Assembly (NCBI GenBank): GCA_943787225.1
Contig: CALSLP010000006.1
Span: 1-64,000, forward strand
Origin: an uncultured Alphaproteobacteria bacterium
GTDB lineage: Bacteria; Pseudomonadota; Alphaproteobacteria; MPNO01; UBA2964
DNA length: 64,000 nt
Direction: 5' to 3'
A program made the translations under genes and the position numbers. The notes beneath the pieces are model-generated. The model did no database searches and was not told where the DNA came from. It was given only the letters and a program-made list of their open reading frames with translations. Positions 39,103-49,260 of this stretch are shown in pieces; within the stretch, counting starts at the first letter, position 1; every line of letters begins with the position of its first letter.

Positions 39103-39777
39103 TTAAGCCGAAACCATGAGGTTAATGGTATCCGGCAGATGAAGAACTTTATCAACGACGTGATGAGCACCCGCCTCGGTCAACTCCTCGGGCTCGTGCA
39201 CGCCCCAACTTACCCCGATTGCCGCCGTTCCAGCGCTACGCGCCATGAGCATATCGAATGTCGTATCGCCAACCATCACCGCGTTCTCCTTATCAATGCC
39301 GAGCTCAGACAACGTCTGATTCATCAAGAAGGGATTGGGTTTGCCTGGCCCATTATCAGTGGTCTTTAGGGTTATGAAGCGCTTGCCAATACCGTTGGCA
39401 TCCAACAAGTCCTGGAGACGCCCGGATGACCGGCTTGTGATGATGGAAAGCAGGTAGCCCGCCTCTTCAACCTGATCCAAAACATCCACTATCCCCGGAA
39501 ACAAGCTCTCCTCACGGGCAGGACGGGGGCGGGCACCATTGGCAACCTCTGCATGATAGGCCTTTATCTGGGCGAACTCCGCCTCACCTGCGCCGGGTAG
39601 AAGTTCACAGATAGACTCCTCCCAGGGCAGACCAATTATCCGACGGATATGCTCTTTTTCAACGGCAGGAAACCCGCAGGCCTCCCAACAGGCGAGAACG
39701 CCAGTAACGATAGAGCTTGCACTATCAAGCAACGTGCCATCGAGATCAAAAGCAGCCAAACGTAACGGATCAGACAT
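39103..39777 (-). CDS. HAD-superfamily phosphatase (phosphoglycolate phosphatase-like)
   Basis: The 224-residue protein has HAD motif I AAFDLDGTLLDSA, a cap domain (residues about 20-85), motif II Thr/Ser in IITSRSSGR, motif III Lys in DNGPGKPNP and motif IV MVGDTTFDM. It resembles phosphoglycolate phosphatase and pyrophosphatase PpaX-like enzymes; the substrate is not defined. It follows the pseudouridine synthase gene with no gap. Confidence 0.9.
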   Translation of the reverse strand: MSDPLRLAAFDLDGTLLDSASSIVTGVLACWEACGFPAVEKEHIRRIIGLPWEESICELLPGAGEAEFAQIKAYHAEVANGARPRPAREESLFPGIVDVLDQVEEAGYLLSIITSRSSGRLQDLLDANGIGKRFITLKTTDNGPGKPNPFLMNQTLSELGIDKENAVMVGDTTFDMLMARSAGTAAIGVSWGVHEPEELTEAGAHHVVDKVLHLPDTINLMVSA

Positions 39778-40779
39778 TTATCGCTTGGTTCCCCTATCAA
39801 GCTCGGCGAAGACATCACCTGTTTCAGCCGGATCAAACCCGAAAAACCGCCAGGTCTTTTCCATGTCCCTCGACAGCGGAGCCGTATGTTTCATTCTGCC
39901 GCCTCGCGGGTGATCAAATTCAAGGGAATGAGCATGAAGGTGCAATTTCCGAGGACCAGGAAGACCCTCAATAAACGCCTCCTCACCACCATATTTCCCA
40001 TCGCCAAGAATAGGCGTTCCCAGAACGTCGCAATGAACCCGCAATTGATGCGTCCGGCCGGTCAGCGGCCGCAAAGCCAACCACGCCACCCGCCTGCCTG
40101 CCGTCTCGATCGTCGCAAAGTCCGATATCGCTGATGGCGCATCGAGCTCGGTTACAGCCATGCGCTGATTTCCGGCAGTTCCCTGCTTGGTAATGGACGC
40201 ATTGATCTGGCCGGCCTTGGGGTCAGGAACCCCAACCACCAACGCCCAGTAAGTCTTTGTCACCTCGCGGGTGCGGAAAGCGGTGGTCAGCTTTGAGGCG
40301 GCAAACACATTGCGTGCCAGAAGCATGATACCGCTGGTATCTTTATCGAGCCGGTGGACCAGCTTTGGCCGCTCAGGGGCATCGAACTTCAGCCCATCCA
40401 ATAATCCATCGAGATGCGATGACACCTTGCTGCCGCCCTGAACCGCAAGGCCCGGCGGCTTGTTGATCACGATGACATCGTTATCACGATAAACGACCAT
40501 CGACTGCACCTTGGCAACATCTTCCGGCGAAAGAGTAAAAGCGCGGGTTTTCTTGTTTTTTTCGACAACAGCGACCTCGAATGGCGGCACCCTAATCGTC
40601 TGCCCCTCCTCCACACGGCTCGAGGACTTGACCCGGCCGCCATCGACACGGACCTGACCGGTCCGCAGCAGCTTCTCCACTCGACCATGGCCAAGATCAG
40701 GAAAGTGTCGTTTGAACCAGCGATCCAGACGGATACCGTCCTCATCGCCCGTCACTGTTAGGTTTTGTACGTTACTCAT
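39778..40779 (-). CDS. rluC: RluC/RluD-type 23S rRNA pseudouridine synthase
   Basis: The 333-residue protein has an N-terminal S4 RNA-binding domain (GIRLDRWFKRHFPDLGHGRVEKLLRTGQVRVDG) and the catalytic domain with HRLDKDTSGIMLLARN, where the Asp is the nucleophile, and GRTHQLRVHCDVLG. Position RluC (955/2504/2580) versus RluD cannot be decided from sequence alone. ATG 40779 overlaps the crcB stop by one base (TAATG). Confidence 0.92.
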   Translation of the reverse strand: MSNVQNLTVTGDEDGIRLDRWFKRHFPDLGHGRVEKLLRTGQVRVDGGRVKSSSRVEEGQTIRVPPFEVAVVEKNKKTRAFTLSPEDVAKVQSMVVYRDNDVIVINKPPGLAVQGGSKVSSHLDGLLDGLKFDAPERPKLVHRLDKDTSGIMLLARNVFAASKLTTAFRTREVTKTYWALVVGVPDPKAGQINASITKQGTAGNQRMAVTELDAPSAISDFATIETAGRRVAWLALRPLTGRTHQLRVHCDVLGTPILGDGKYGGEEAFIEGLPGPRKLHLHAHSLEFDHPRGGRMKHTAPLSRDMEKTWRFFGFDPAETGDVFAELDRGTKR

Positions 40780-41156
40780 TAAAGAATTGCCCGCATGCCA
40801 GCCATTGAAAGAAGTATTGCCGCAACGCACAAGATAACAGAAGCGGCGACATAGCCCGCTGCCATCACCCATTGCGCCCGTTCAATCATCAGAACAACCT
40901 CCAATGAGAATGCCGAGAACGTTGTCAAAGCGCCCATCATGCCAACGGTCAGGAAGGCCCGTATCTCCTGCGTCGGGGACCAAACATTTGCCAACACGGT
41001 AACCAGAGCCCCGAGAATGGCACAGCCCAGGACATTGACTGTCAACGTTCCCCAGGGGAAGGCATTACCAGCAACTGTCTGCATATAGCTGGAAATCAAA
41101 TACCGTCCAACGGCACCAAGCGCCCCACCGCAAGCGACCGCAAGAACCATCGACAT
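40779..41156 (-). CDS. crcB: CrcB/Fluc fluoride channel
   Basis: The 125-residue protein has four membrane segments with GGALGAVGRYLISSYM at the start, FPWGTLTVNVLGCAILGAL (the conserved Asn) and LTVGMMGALTTFSAFSLEVV (the Phe-box region). It forms a dimeric fluoride-export channel. No fluoride riboswitch was recognised upstream; it sits inside the housekeeping run 9 bp after rarA. Confidence 0.93.
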   Translation of the reverse strand: MSMVLAVACGGALGAVGRYLISSYMQTVAGNAFPWGTLTVNVLGCAILGALVTVLANVWSPTQEIRAFLTVGMMGALTTFSAFSLEVVLMIERAQWVMAAGYVAASVILCVAAILLSMAGMRAIL

Positions 41157-41165
41157 TACTGCTCT

Positions 41166-42467
41166 TTACCCGTCATTGCGTTCATTGCGAAGCTTTTCCC
41201 AATAGGCCAACCGCTTGCCGATTTCCCGCTCAAAACCACGTTCTACCGGCTGATATAAGTTCTCTCGATCCATACCATCCGGGAAACAGTTTTGTCCCGA
41301 AAATCCGTCTGGCGCATCGTGATCATATTGATATCCTTCACCATACCCCAAATCCTTCATAAGGCCGGTCGGCGCATTGAGAATATTTTTCGGGGGCATC
41401 AGGGAGCCAGTCCTTTTAGCGGCGGCCTTGGCAGCACTGAGGCCCCTATAGGCAGCGTTCGATTTCGGGGCGCTGGCCAAATACAAAACGACCTGAGCAA
41501 TTGCCAACTCTCCTTCAGGCGACCCTAACCGTTCATAAGTGTCCCAACCGGCAAGGGCTTGTGGCAATGCGTTCGGATCGACAAGGCCGATGTCCTCAGA
41601 GGCAAATCGCACGAGACGGCGGGCGATATAAAGCGGGTCCTCTCCCCCGACCAGCATGCGTGCGAACCAGTATAGCGCTGCGTCAACATCAGAGCTGCGC
41701 AAAGACTTGTGGAGAGCGCTGATGAGGTTGAAATGGCTTTCCTGCCCTTTGTCATAAAGCGGTGCCCGTCGTTGCACGACATCTGCAAGTCCGGCCGAGT
41801 CCAAAGACGCATCCGCTGGTAACGCCAACAGCATTTCCGCCATGTTTAGCAAATAACGGCCGTCACCATCCGCCATGGCGCGAACGGCAATTCGGGCGTC
41901 GTCCTGCAAAGGCAGTTTTTTGCCAGCTTCTGCTTCAGCCCGTAACAACAAGCCTTCAAGCGCAGCATCGTCGAGCCGGTTGAGCACCAAGACCTGGCAG
42001 CGTGACAGCAATGGTGGGTTTAACTCAAATGACGGGTTTTCTGTGGTCGCGCCGATGAGAACAATCGTGCCGTCTTCCACATAAGGCAGGAAGCCATCCT
42101 GCTGAGCGCGATTGAAACGATGGATTTCATCAACAAAGAGCAGCGTACCGCGCCCCGCCTCACGTTCTCGTTTCGCTTCTTCAAAAATCTTCCGAAGATC
42201 CGCGACACCAGAGAAAATGGCCGATAAAAGAACAAATTTATGATCGGTATATTCGGCTAACAGGTGGGCGATTGTAGTCTTCCCGCTGCCCGGCGGCCCC
42301 CACAAAATAACCGAGGTCAGGTTCTTTGCCGCCACCATCCGACCGATGGGCCCTTGTTCTTTTAGCAAATGTCCTTGGCCGACAACCTCTTCCAGTGCCG
42401 CCGGTCGCAGCCGATCTGCCAGTGGCCGGGGTGCATTTGTTTCAAAAAGGGTATCTGCGGGTGTCAC
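41166..42467 (-). CDS. rarA: Replication-associated recombination ATPase RarA (MgsA)
   Basis: The 433-residue AAA+ protein has PLADRLRPAALEEVVGQGHLL, Walker A WGPPGSGKTTIAHLLA, Walker B LLFVDEIHRFNRAQQD and sensor 1 VLIGATTENPSF, plus the C-terminal tetramerisation domain (PKNILNAPTGLMKDLGYGEGY). It acts at stalled replication forks. GTG 42467 is preferred because GAGG lies 6 nt upstream; an in-frame TTG at 42479 lies inside the Do protease gene. Confidence 0.93.
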   Translation of the reverse strand: MTPADTLFETNAPRPLADRLRPAALEEVVGQGHLLKEQGPIGRMVAAKNLTSVILWGPPGSGKTTIAHLLAEYTDHKFVLLSAIFSGVADLRKIFEEAKREREAGRGTLLFVDEIHRFNRAQQDGFLPYVEDGTIVLIGATTENPSFELNPPLLSRCQVLVLNRLDDAALEGLLLRAEAEAGKKLPLQDDARIAVRAMADGDGRYLLNMAEMLLALPADASLDSAGLADVVQRRAPLYDKGQESHFNLISALHKSLRSSDVDAALYWFARMLVGGEDPLYIARRLVRFASEDIGLVDPNALPQALAGWDTYERLGSPEGELAIAQVVLYLASAPKSNAAYRGLSAAKAAAKRTGSLMPPKNILNAPTGLMKDLGYGEGYQYDHDAPDGFSGQNCFPDGMDRENLYQPVERGFEREIGKRLAYWEKLRNERNDG

Positions 42468-42468
42468 A

Positions 42469-43884
42469 TCATCCCTCAATGACCGCTGTAAACACCCGAT
42501 CTTTGCGTTGCACGGTTATCCGCCATTGCGAGGCCCCCGTATCAATAATTTGTCGCAGGGTTTTGACCAATTCAATCTTGGTCCCGTTAATTTCCAATAT
42601 CCAGTCGCCAGGCTGCAATCCGATCCGCCGCGCTGGGCTGCGGCCAGCGGTTCCAATCACAATCACACCGCGCCGCATGGGATCCAAAGACAGCTCTTCC
42701 GCCAGTGCGGGTGACATATTAGCGACTCTTGCCCCCGCTAAAGGCTGCTGCCCTCCGAATGTGGTCACGTTTCGCGGCGGAACTTCGGGTGCCGCTTCCA
42801 AAGCCATAGAGACAGTTCTGGGCTTGCCACGCCGAAGCAATTTCAATTGGGCCTTGCCCCCTACTTTGAGGGTGGCAATTCTGAATCGTAGCTCCCTAGG
42901 GCCTACGACCTCGCGCCTATTTATGTTCGTGACGACGTCGCCGGATTTGATCCCGGCACGCGCAGCAGGCCCCCCGTCATAAATCTCGTTAATCAGAACA
43001 CCGGTTGGTCGCTTTAAACCGAGCGATGACATCAAATCCGGGGTTAACGCCTGCCCTGCAGCCCCAAACCAGGGTCGCACGACCTTCGCACCGTCCACCG
43101 CATTGTCGATGATACGAGCCACCATATTGGACGGAATTGCAAATCCGATACCTTGAGAGCCACCGCCACGGCTATAAATGGCTGTATTAATCCCGACGAG
43201 GCTACCATCCATGGTGATCAGCGCGCCGCCGGAATTCCCGGGGTTGATCGCGGCATCAGTTTGAATAAAGAAGCTGAAATCAGAAATACCGTCGGCCGCT
43301 CGCGCCAAGGCGGAAACAATACCACTGGTCACCGTTTGCCCGACACCAAACGGGTTACCAATGGCCATGACAAGGTCACCCACCTCAAGGTCATCAGAAT
43401 CCTTCAACTTGAGATACGGCAAGGGGCCGTCAACATCTTGCAAACGAAGAACCGCAAGGTCCGTCTTTTCATCGGCAAGAATGACCTTCGCCGCGAGCTC
43501 CCGACGGTCAGAGAGGACCACTCTGATCTGATCGGCCTTTTTAATAACGTGATTATTGGTGATCACAATGCCTTCGGAGCGAACGATAACACCTGATCCA
43601 AGCGAGTTTTCGACCCGTTTGCGCGGGGCACCGAATTTTAAAACGTCATTACCAAAGAACTGTCGGAAGAAAGGGTCGTTGAAAAACGGCGACCGCCGGC
43701 TTTGAACCACACGTTTAGTGTAGATGTTTACGACCGCTGGAGCCGCGCGTTTCACTAATGGCGCAAAGGACAGCTTAATCTCACGCTGTGAACTAGGAAG
43801 GCGCTTGTCTGCCGCCAATGCGGGGTTAAGCGCATATAGTGCCAAAACCAACGCCAAACAATATTGCGTTACTCTTTTCAACAT
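42469..43884 (-). CDS. Periplasmic Do-type serine protease (DegP/DegQ family)
   Basis: The 471-residue protein begins with a Sec signal peptide (MLKRVTQYCLALVLALYALNPALA). The protease domain carries the triad His (NNHVIKKAD), Asp (KTDLAVLRL) and Ser (NPGNSGGAL), followed by two PDZ domains (about 275-365 and 385-470). Such HtrA proteases degrade or refold damaged envelope proteins. ATG 43884 was chosen for its GGAAG site and signal peptide. It is the first gene of the run to acyP. Confidence 0.93.
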   Translation of the reverse strand: MLKRVTQYCLALVLALYALNPALAADKRLPSSQREIKLSFAPLVKRAAPAVVNIYTKRVVQSRRSPFFNDPFFRQFFGNDVLKFGAPRKRVENSLGSGVIVRSEGIVITNNHVIKKADQIRVVLSDRRELAAKVILADEKTDLAVLRLQDVDGPLPYLKLKDSDDLEVGDLVMAIGNPFGVGQTVTSGIVSALARAADGISDFSFFIQTDAAINPGNSGGALITMDGSLVGINTAIYSRGGGSQGIGFAIPSNMVARIIDNAVDGAKVVRPWFGAAGQALTPDLMSSLGLKRPTGVLINEIYDGGPAARAGIKSGDVVTNINRREVVGPRELRFRIATLKVGGKAQLKLLRRGKPRTVSMALEAAPEVPPRNVTTFGGQQPLAGARVANMSPALAEELSLDPMRRGVIVIGTAGRSPARRIGLQPGDWILEINGTKIELVKTLRQIIDTGASQWRITVQRKDRVFTAVIEG

Positions 43885-43938
43885 CCTGATCTTCCACAAT
43901 TATCGCGTCCGCTTATATTAAGCGAAAGTTATGATGCC

Positions 43939-43970
43939 GAAAACAAAAGAGGCAGCCATTGGCTGCCCCT
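43939..43970 (-). terminator. Rho-independent terminator of the rpoA-rplQ end of the ribosomal operon
   Basis: On the minus strand GGCAGCC-AAT-GGCTGCC forms a perfect stem followed by TCTTTTGTTTT, 30 bp after the rplQ stop. Confidence 0.93.
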
Positions 43971-43999
43971 TTAAATTCGTTTAACGCTAGCTAATCGCG

Positions 44000-44434
44000 T
44001 TAAGCAGCTACCGATTCCATCTCTTCTTCCGGCACGTTCTGCAACGGACCAGAATCCTGACCCTTGGCATCAACATCACGGTCAACGAGCTCAATAACAG
44101 CCATCGGCGCGTTGTCGCCATAACGGAAGCCCGCTTTTAGGACTCGCGTGTAGCCGCCATCGCGATCTGAATAGCGTTCTGCCAATACAGAGAAAAGCTT
44201 CTCGGCAATAACACGATCATTATTCAGACGGCTTAACGCCTGACGCCGTGCATGCAGGGAGCCGCGTTTACCCAACGTGATCAAACGATCAACGATGCTG
44301 CGGAGCTCCTTGGCTTTTGGCAAGGTGGTTTTAATTTGCTCATGCTTTAGCAGCGCAACAGACATGTTACGGAACAAAGCTTTGCGGTGTGAACTTGTCC
44401 GGTTTAGTTTCCGGCCACTCATTCTATGGCGCAT
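44000..44434 (-). CDS. rplQ: 50S ribosomal protein L17
   Basis: The 144-residue protein starts [20 protein letters not shown], the invariant L17 opening. The core ends near residue 120 and is followed by a lineage-type acidic tail ([22 protein letters not shown]). It is the last gene of the operon, next to rpoA and before the terminator. Confidence 0.98.
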   Translation of the reverse strand: MRHRMSGRKLNRTSSHRKALFRNMSVALLKHEQIKTTLPKAKELRSIVDRLITLGKRGSLHARRQALSRLNNDRVIAEKLFSVLAERYSDRDGGYTRVLKAGFRYGDNAPMAVIELVDRDVDAKGQDSGPLQNVPEEEMESVAA

Positions 44435-44449
44435 ATTCCTGGCTCCAGG

Positions 44450-45466
44450 TCAGTAAGGTTCTTCGAGCCGCTTCGCGAGCTCTTCGATATTTTCGGGCGG
44501 CCATTCAAGAATTTCCATGCCCAGATGGAGACCCATCTGCGACAGAACTTCCTTGATCTCATTAAGAGATTTCCGGCCAAAGTTCGGTGTCCGCAACATT
44601 TCCTGCTCGGATTTCTGAACCAGATCACCGATATAGATAATGTTGTCGTTCTTCAAGCAGTTTGCCGAGCGAACCGACAATTCAAGCTCATCAACCTTAC
44701 GAAGCAGGTTCTTGTTGAACTCTGGTTCAGCAGGCACTTCGGTATCAGCCGCAACTGTCGGCTCTTCGAAGTTGATGAACGGCCGCAATTGATCCTGAAG
44801 AATGCGAGCCGCAAGGGCGACTGCATCATCTGGCGTAACCGTGCCATCAGTTTCAACATTGATCGTCAGCTTGTCATAATCGGTGACCTGACCAACGCGG
44901 GTGTTATCCACCTGGAATGAAACCCGACGAACGGGGCTGTAGATTGCGTCGATCGGCACGAGGCCAATCGGCGTGTCTTCCGCCCGCATTTGAGAGGCAG
45001 GCACATACCCCATGCCCGTGGTAACCGTCATTTCCATATTGACCTTGGTCCCGTCATCAAGTGTACAGATAACCAGGTCAGGATTTACGATTTCGACATC
45101 GTGTGATGCTTCGATCATACCTGCGGTCACTTCCGTCGGGCCTTCAGCCGTCAGGGAAATCCGGCGAGGCTCATCGCCATGATACCGAAGTGACAAAGAC
45201 TTCAGGTTAAGAACGATATCCGTGACATCTTCGCGAACACCAGGAACCGACGAGAATTCATGCAAGACACCATCGATCTGCACTGCGGTAACCGCAGCAC
45301 CCTGCAGCGACGACAACAGAACACGCCGCAGCGCATTCCCGAGTGTCATGCCAAAACCACGCTCCAGAGGTTCGACGACGATTGTGCCGATACGGGCTTC
45401 GTCGAATCCGGGCGTAACTTCCAGCTTGTTTGGTTTGATAAGCTCTTGCCAATTTTTCTGAATCAC
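44450..45466 (-). CDS. rpoA: RNA polymerase alpha subunit
   Basis: The 338-residue protein has the assembly N-terminal domain ([17 protein letters not shown]) and the DNA-binding C-terminal domain ([16 protein letters not shown] and [12 protein letters not shown]). The start is GTG 45466, with GAGG 8 nt upstream; the longer frame to 45511 has no ribosome site and exceeds family length. Confidence 0.98.
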   Translation of the reverse strand: MIQKNWQELIKPNKLEVTPGFDEARIGTIVVEPLERGFGMTLGNALRRVLLSSLQGAAVTAVQIDGVLHEFSSVPGVREDVTDIVLNLKSLSLRYHGDEPRRISLTAEGPTEVTAGMIEASHDVEIVNPDLVICTLDDGTKVNMEMTVTTGMGYVPASQMRAEDTPIGLVPIDAIYSPVRRVSFQVDNTRVGQVTDYDKLTINVETDGTVTPDDAVALAARILQDQLRPFINFEEPTVAADTEVPAEPEFNKNLLRKVDELELSVRSANCLKNDNIIYIGDLVQKSEQEMLRTPNFGRKSLNEIKEVLSQMGLHLGMEILEWPPENIEELAKRLEEPY

Positions 45467-45560
45467 GAGTGTAACCTCATTCTCACTTGGGGGCCGAAAC
45501 CCGCCATGCATTTAATCTTTAAAGACGGACCTTACCGTCAATCCATTTGGTAACGCGACG

Positions 45561-45953
45561 TTATACCCGCCGACGTTTACGCGGCCGACATCCGTTATGC
45601 GGAATCGGTGTTACATCCTTGATAGCAGTGATGGTGAACCCAACTGTCTGCAAAGCGCGTAAAGCTGATTCACGTCCTGAACCAGGTCCCTTAACTTCCA
45701 CTTCCAAGGTCTTCATTCCATGTTCCATCGCCTTGCGGCCCGCATCTTCTGCTGCCATCTGGGCCGCATATGGTGTGGACTTCCGCGACCCCTTAAAACC
45801 GGACTGACCGGCAGAGGACCAGGCGATAGTATTACCCTGCGCATCGGCAATGGTAATCATCGTGTTGTTAAACGTTGCGTTCACATGGGCAATACCCGAT
45901 GTGATGTTTTTGCGTTCGCGTTTGCGGACGCGTGTCGCTGCAGCCATAGCCAT
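45561..45953 (-). CDS. rpsK: 30S ribosomal protein S11
   Basis: The 130-residue protein has [19 protein letters not shown] and the ending [15 protein letters not shown], typical of S11. It is in the usual position between rpsM and rpoA. Confidence 0.98.
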   Translation of the reverse strand: MAMAAATRVRKRERKNITSGIAHVNATFNNTMITIADAQGNTIAWSSAGQSGFKGSRKSTPYAAQMAAEDAGRKAMEHGMKTLEVEVKGPGSGRESALRALQTVGFTITAIKDVTPIPHNGCRPRKRRRV

Positions 45954-45973
45954 TATTTTTTTCCTACCGTGCC

Positions 45974-46336
45974 TTAGTTTCTGCCAGTAATCGGGCGGGC
46001 ACGTCCCTTACGGGTCCGTGCATTCGTATGCGTCCGTTGTCCCCGCACTGGCAGGCCACGGCGGTGACGCAAACCGCGGTAGCAACCCAAATCCATCAAA
46101 CGCTTAATGTTCATTGCAATGTCACGGCGCAGTTCGCCTTCAACACGGCAGTCGCGATCAATCATTTCACGAATACGACCAACTTCATCGTCGCTTAGCT
46201 CGTTCATGCGTACCGTTACATCAACGCCTACACTCTCACAGATCTTTACTGCCGTCGTCCGGCCGATCCCGTGGATATAGGTCAGGGCAATTCCTGAAGG
46301 CTTGTTTGGTAGGTTTACACCCGATATCCGCGCCAT
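45974..46336 (-). CDS. rpsM: 30S ribosomal protein S13
   Basis: The 120-residue protein starts [20 protein letters not shown] and ends [19 protein letters not shown], the S13 signature that contacts the tRNA at the P site. It follows adk after 104 bp. Confidence 0.98.
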   Translation of the reverse strand: MARISGVNLPNKPSGIALTYIHGIGRTTAVKICESVGVDVTVRMNELSDDEVGRIREMIDRDCRVEGELRRDIAMNIKRLMDLGCYRGLRHRRGLPVRGQRTHTNARTRKGRARPITGRN

Positions 46337-46440
46337 GCCGCGTTCTCCTCGTTAAGGCGATAAACGCCTTGATTTTCAGTTACTTTCGCCCGCGCCCGAA
46401 AGGTGCCGGATTATAGGAACTCTCGTATGCAAGTCAACAA

Positions 46441-47091
46441 TCACGCGCCGCCAATGACGGCCTCAATTTCAGCCGTCACATCAGCGATTTCTGCCAACGC
46501 ATCAACTGTTCTCAAACTCTCTTTTCCCCGGTAATAGGGGAGTAACGGGGCGGTTTGCGCCTCGTAAGCATCAAGCCGCTTGCGGACAGTCTCTGCATTA
46601 TCGTCAGAGCGGCGCGAAAATTCAGTTTTACCGCAGTGATCGCACACACCATCTTTAACCGGCTTTTGAAAATCATCATGATAGCCAGCACCACATCCAG
46701 CGCAGCTAAAACGACCAGCGATCCGCTTGGTCAAAACCTCTGCATCAACGGACATCTCGATGACATGATCAATCTTCATGTTTTTCTTATCGAGCATTTC
46801 ATCAAGCGCTTCTGCCTGAGCGGTCGTACGCGGAAAGCCGTCTAGGATGAACCCGTTCGTGCAATCGGGTTGATCAATGCGTTCAGAGATCATACGGATC
46901 ATAATTTCATCTGGCACCAAGGCGCCGGAGTCCATGATCGTTTTCACTTCCCGACCAAGGTCACTGCCGGAGCTGATCGCGGCCCGCAACATATCCCCCG
47001 TCGAAAGCTGGATAAGACCATGACGTCTCTCAAGCTCTTGAGCCTGCGTGCCTTTCCCGGCACCAGGCGGACCTAGAAGAATTAGGTTCAT
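46441..47091 (-). CDS. adk: Adenylate kinase, zinc-type LID
   Basis: The 216-residue enzyme interconverts ATP+AMP and 2 ADP. It has the P-loop GPPGAGKGTQA, the NMP-binding region and FILDGFPRT. The LID holds C130, C133, C150 and C153, so it binds structural zinc, as in Gram-positive and many alphaproteobacterial enzymes and unlike E. coli. It overlaps the secY stop by one base. Confidence 0.97.
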   Translation of the reverse strand: MNLILLGPPGAGKGTQAQELERRHGLIQLSTGDMLRAAISSGSDLGREVKTIMDSGALVPDEIMIRMISERIDQPDCTNGFILDGFPRTTAQAEALDEMLDKKNMKIDHVIEMSVDAEVLTKRIAGRFSCAGCGAGYHDDFQKPVKDGVCDHCGKTEFSRRSDDNAETVRKRLDAYEAQTAPLLPYYRGKESLRTVDALAEIADVTAEIEAVIGGA

Positions 47092-48431
47092 CAGCGACGT
47101 CCTCTCAGACGTGACTTCTTGATCAACCCTTCATACTGGTGCGCCAACAAATGAGACTGTACTTGCGCTACGGTATCCATTGTCACGGTCACAACGATAA
47201 GCAAACTCGTACCGCCAAAATAGAAGGGAACGGAATATCTTGAAATCAACAGTTCCGGCAAAATACTGATGGCAATGAGATAAAGAGCACCAAAAACCGT
47301 CAAACGCGTGAGAATAAAATCAAGGTATTCCGCTGTATTCTTGCCGGGACGAATTCCAGGTAGAAAACCACCATTCTTCTTCAGGTTATCGGCCGTTTCA
47401 CTTGGATTAAACACAACCGATGTGTAGAAAAACGCAAAGAACCCAATAAAAAGCGAATACATAATCAAATATAACGGTTGTCCACGCCCCAAATAGGCAG
47501 TGACCGTCCCAAGCCATTCAGGCCCTGCATTCGCCGTGAAATTGGCGAGCGTAATCGGCAATAGGAGCAAAGAACTTGCGAAAATCGGCGGAATAACACC
47601 TGCTGTATTGACCTTAAGAGGCAAGTGCGAGCTATCGCCGCCGAACATCTTATTACCGACCTGGCGCTTAGGATATTGAACCACAACACGGCGCTGGGCG
47701 CGCTCCACAAAAACGATCACGGCAATAACCGACATCGCCATCAACAGGAAGAAGACAATTAAACCGGCAGGAAGAGCACCTGTGCGGCCTAATTCCAAAG
47801 TACCCGCCAAGGCTGAAGGCAATTCAGCGACAATCCCGGCGAAAATGATTAGCGAAATACCATTACCGACACCGCGGGCCGTGATCTGTTCACCCAACCA
47901 CATCAGGAACATCGTACCGCCGACCAGGGTGATAACCGTCGTCGCGCGGAAAAACATCCCGGCATCAATAACAGCTGAGCCTTGCGATCCCGTCATTCCT
48001 TCAAGACCAACAGCGATACCGTAGCCCTGTAACGTGGCTAAAACGACCGTACCGTAGCGGGTATACTGATTGATTTTCTTTCTGCCCGGCTCGCCCTCTT
48101 TTTTCAGCGCGACGAAGTATGGCGACACGGCCGTCAGCAGCTGCATGATAATCGCCGCCGAAATATAAGGCATGATGCCCAAGGCAAAGATCGTCATCCG
48201 GCCAAAAGCGCCACCTGCAAACATGTTAAACATGCCGAGAATGCCGCTTGCCTGCTGCTCGAAAATTTCCTTCAGGATGCTTGGGTCAATACCCGGCAAG
48301 GGTATGTAGGTACCAAGACGATAGACGATTAGCGCGCCAAGTGTGAACCACAGCCGCTTTTTCAATTCAGTCGCTTTTGACAGCTGACCAAAATTGATAT
48401 GAGCGGCTAATTGTTCAGCGGCAGATGCCAT
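47091..48431 (-). CDS. secY: Protein translocase subunit SecY
   Basis: The 446-residue membrane protein has ten transmembrane segments, starting with KKRLWFTLGALIVYRLGTYIPLPGID, the plug region following it, and the ribosome-contact loop near GGFLPGIRPGKNTAEYL. It forms the core Sec channel with SecE and SecG. It sits in the spc operon between rplO and adk. Confidence 0.98.
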   Translation of the reverse strand: MASAAEQLAAHINFGQLSKATELKKRLWFTLGALIVYRLGTYIPLPGIDPSILKEIFEQQASGILGMFNMFAGGAFGRMTIFALGIMPYISAAIIMQLLTAVSPYFVALKKEGEPGRKKINQYTRYGTVVLATLQGYGIAVGLEGMTGSQGSAVIDAGMFFRATTVITLVGGTMFLMWLGEQITARGVGNGISLIIFAGIVAELPSALAGTLELGRTGALPAGLIVFFLLMAMSVIAVIVFVERAQRRVVVQYPKRQVGNKMFGGDSSHLPLKVNTAGVIPPIFASSLLLLPITLANFTANAGPEWLGTVTAYLGRGQPLYLIMYSLFIGFFAFFYTSVVFNPSETADNLKKNGGFLPGIRPGKNTAEYLDFILTRLTVFGALYLIAISILPELLISRYSVPFYFGGTSLLIVVTVTMDTVAQVQSHLLAHQYEGLIKKSRLRGRR

Positions 48432-48469
48432 ATCGTTCTCCGGTGGACGTCGAAACGTCCAAGTCTAAA

Positions 48470-49042
48470 TCAGGATGCGTCTTCTTTAGACGCATCGTTA
48501 GCAGCAGCACCCGCAGTTTTTGCGGCTTTAGCAGCCTTCTTGTCTTTCTTGGCCTGACCTTTAACGGGCTTATCAGCATGTAAAGGCTCGGACAGTTTAA
48601 TCGAACCACCAGCTTTCTCTACCGCCGCGATTGCGGCTTTAGAGGCACCGGCGACTTCAATATCAATCTTGGAGGTCAGCTCCCCTTTTGCAAGGAGGCG
48701 CACACCATCTCGCGCAGTTTTGATCAACCCAGCTTCGCGGAGCGCTGCATCATTTACCGGCTTTGATGCGTCAAGTGTTTTCGCATCTATAGCAGCTTGA
48801 AGACGTCCCAGGTTAACTTCCCGGAAAGTCTTGCGGAAAATGTTGTTAAAGCCACGCTTCGGCAAACGCCGAAATAATGGCATCTGGCCACCTTCAAAAC
48901 CCGCCAGAGACACACCACTCCGGGATTTTTGACCCTTTTGGCCTTTACCGGCTGTTTTACCCAGTCCAGATGACGCACCACGACCGGCACGTTTACGTGC
49001 TTTAGTGGCTCCCGGATTATTGGAAAGCTGGTTTAATTGCAT
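48470..49042 (-). CDS. rplO: 50S ribosomal protein L15 with basic C-terminal extension
   Basis: The core matches L15 ([36 protein letters not shown]), ending near residue 155. It continues with about 35 Lys/Ala-rich residues ([20 protein letters not shown]...), giving 190 residues against about 145 in E. coli. Confidence 0.97.
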   Translation of the reverse strand: MQLNQLSNNPGATKARKRAGRGASSGLGKTAGKGQKGQKSRSGVSLAGFEGGQMPLFRRLPKRGFNNIFRKTFREVNLGRLQAAIDAKTLDASKPVNDAALREAGLIKTARDGVRLLAKGELTSKIDIEVAGASKAAIAAVEKAGGSIKLSEPLHADKPVKGQAKKDKKAAKAAKTAGAAANDASKEDAS

Positions 49043-49074
49043 TTTATTACCTCAATGCGCCGCAGCGCCGTTTG

Positions 49075-49260
49075 CTAATCTTCTTCAACCCGGATGAGAT
49101 GGCTCACCTTGTTGATCATACCCCGTACAGCCGGCGTATCTTCCAGCTCACGCGTACGGTGTAATTTATTCAAGCCCAAACCAATCAAAGTTTGGCGCTG
49201 ATCTGCAGGGCGTCCAATCGGGCTCCCTGTCTGAGTAACTCTTACCTTACCATCAGCCAT
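49075..49260 (-). CDS. rpmD: 50S ribosomal protein L30
   Basis: The 61-residue protein has [26 protein letters not shown] and MINKVSHLI, complete L30. It overlaps the rpsE stop by 8 nt. Confidence 0.97.
   Translation of the reverse strand: MADGKVRVTQTGSPIGRPADQRQTLIGLGLNKLHRTRELEDTPAVRGMINKVSHLIRVEED

Noticed and set aside
41100..41165. Fluoride riboswitch ahead of crcB
   Set aside because: The gap to rarA is only 9 bp and no fluoride-aptamer pattern was seen; crcB is embedded in a housekeeping operon.
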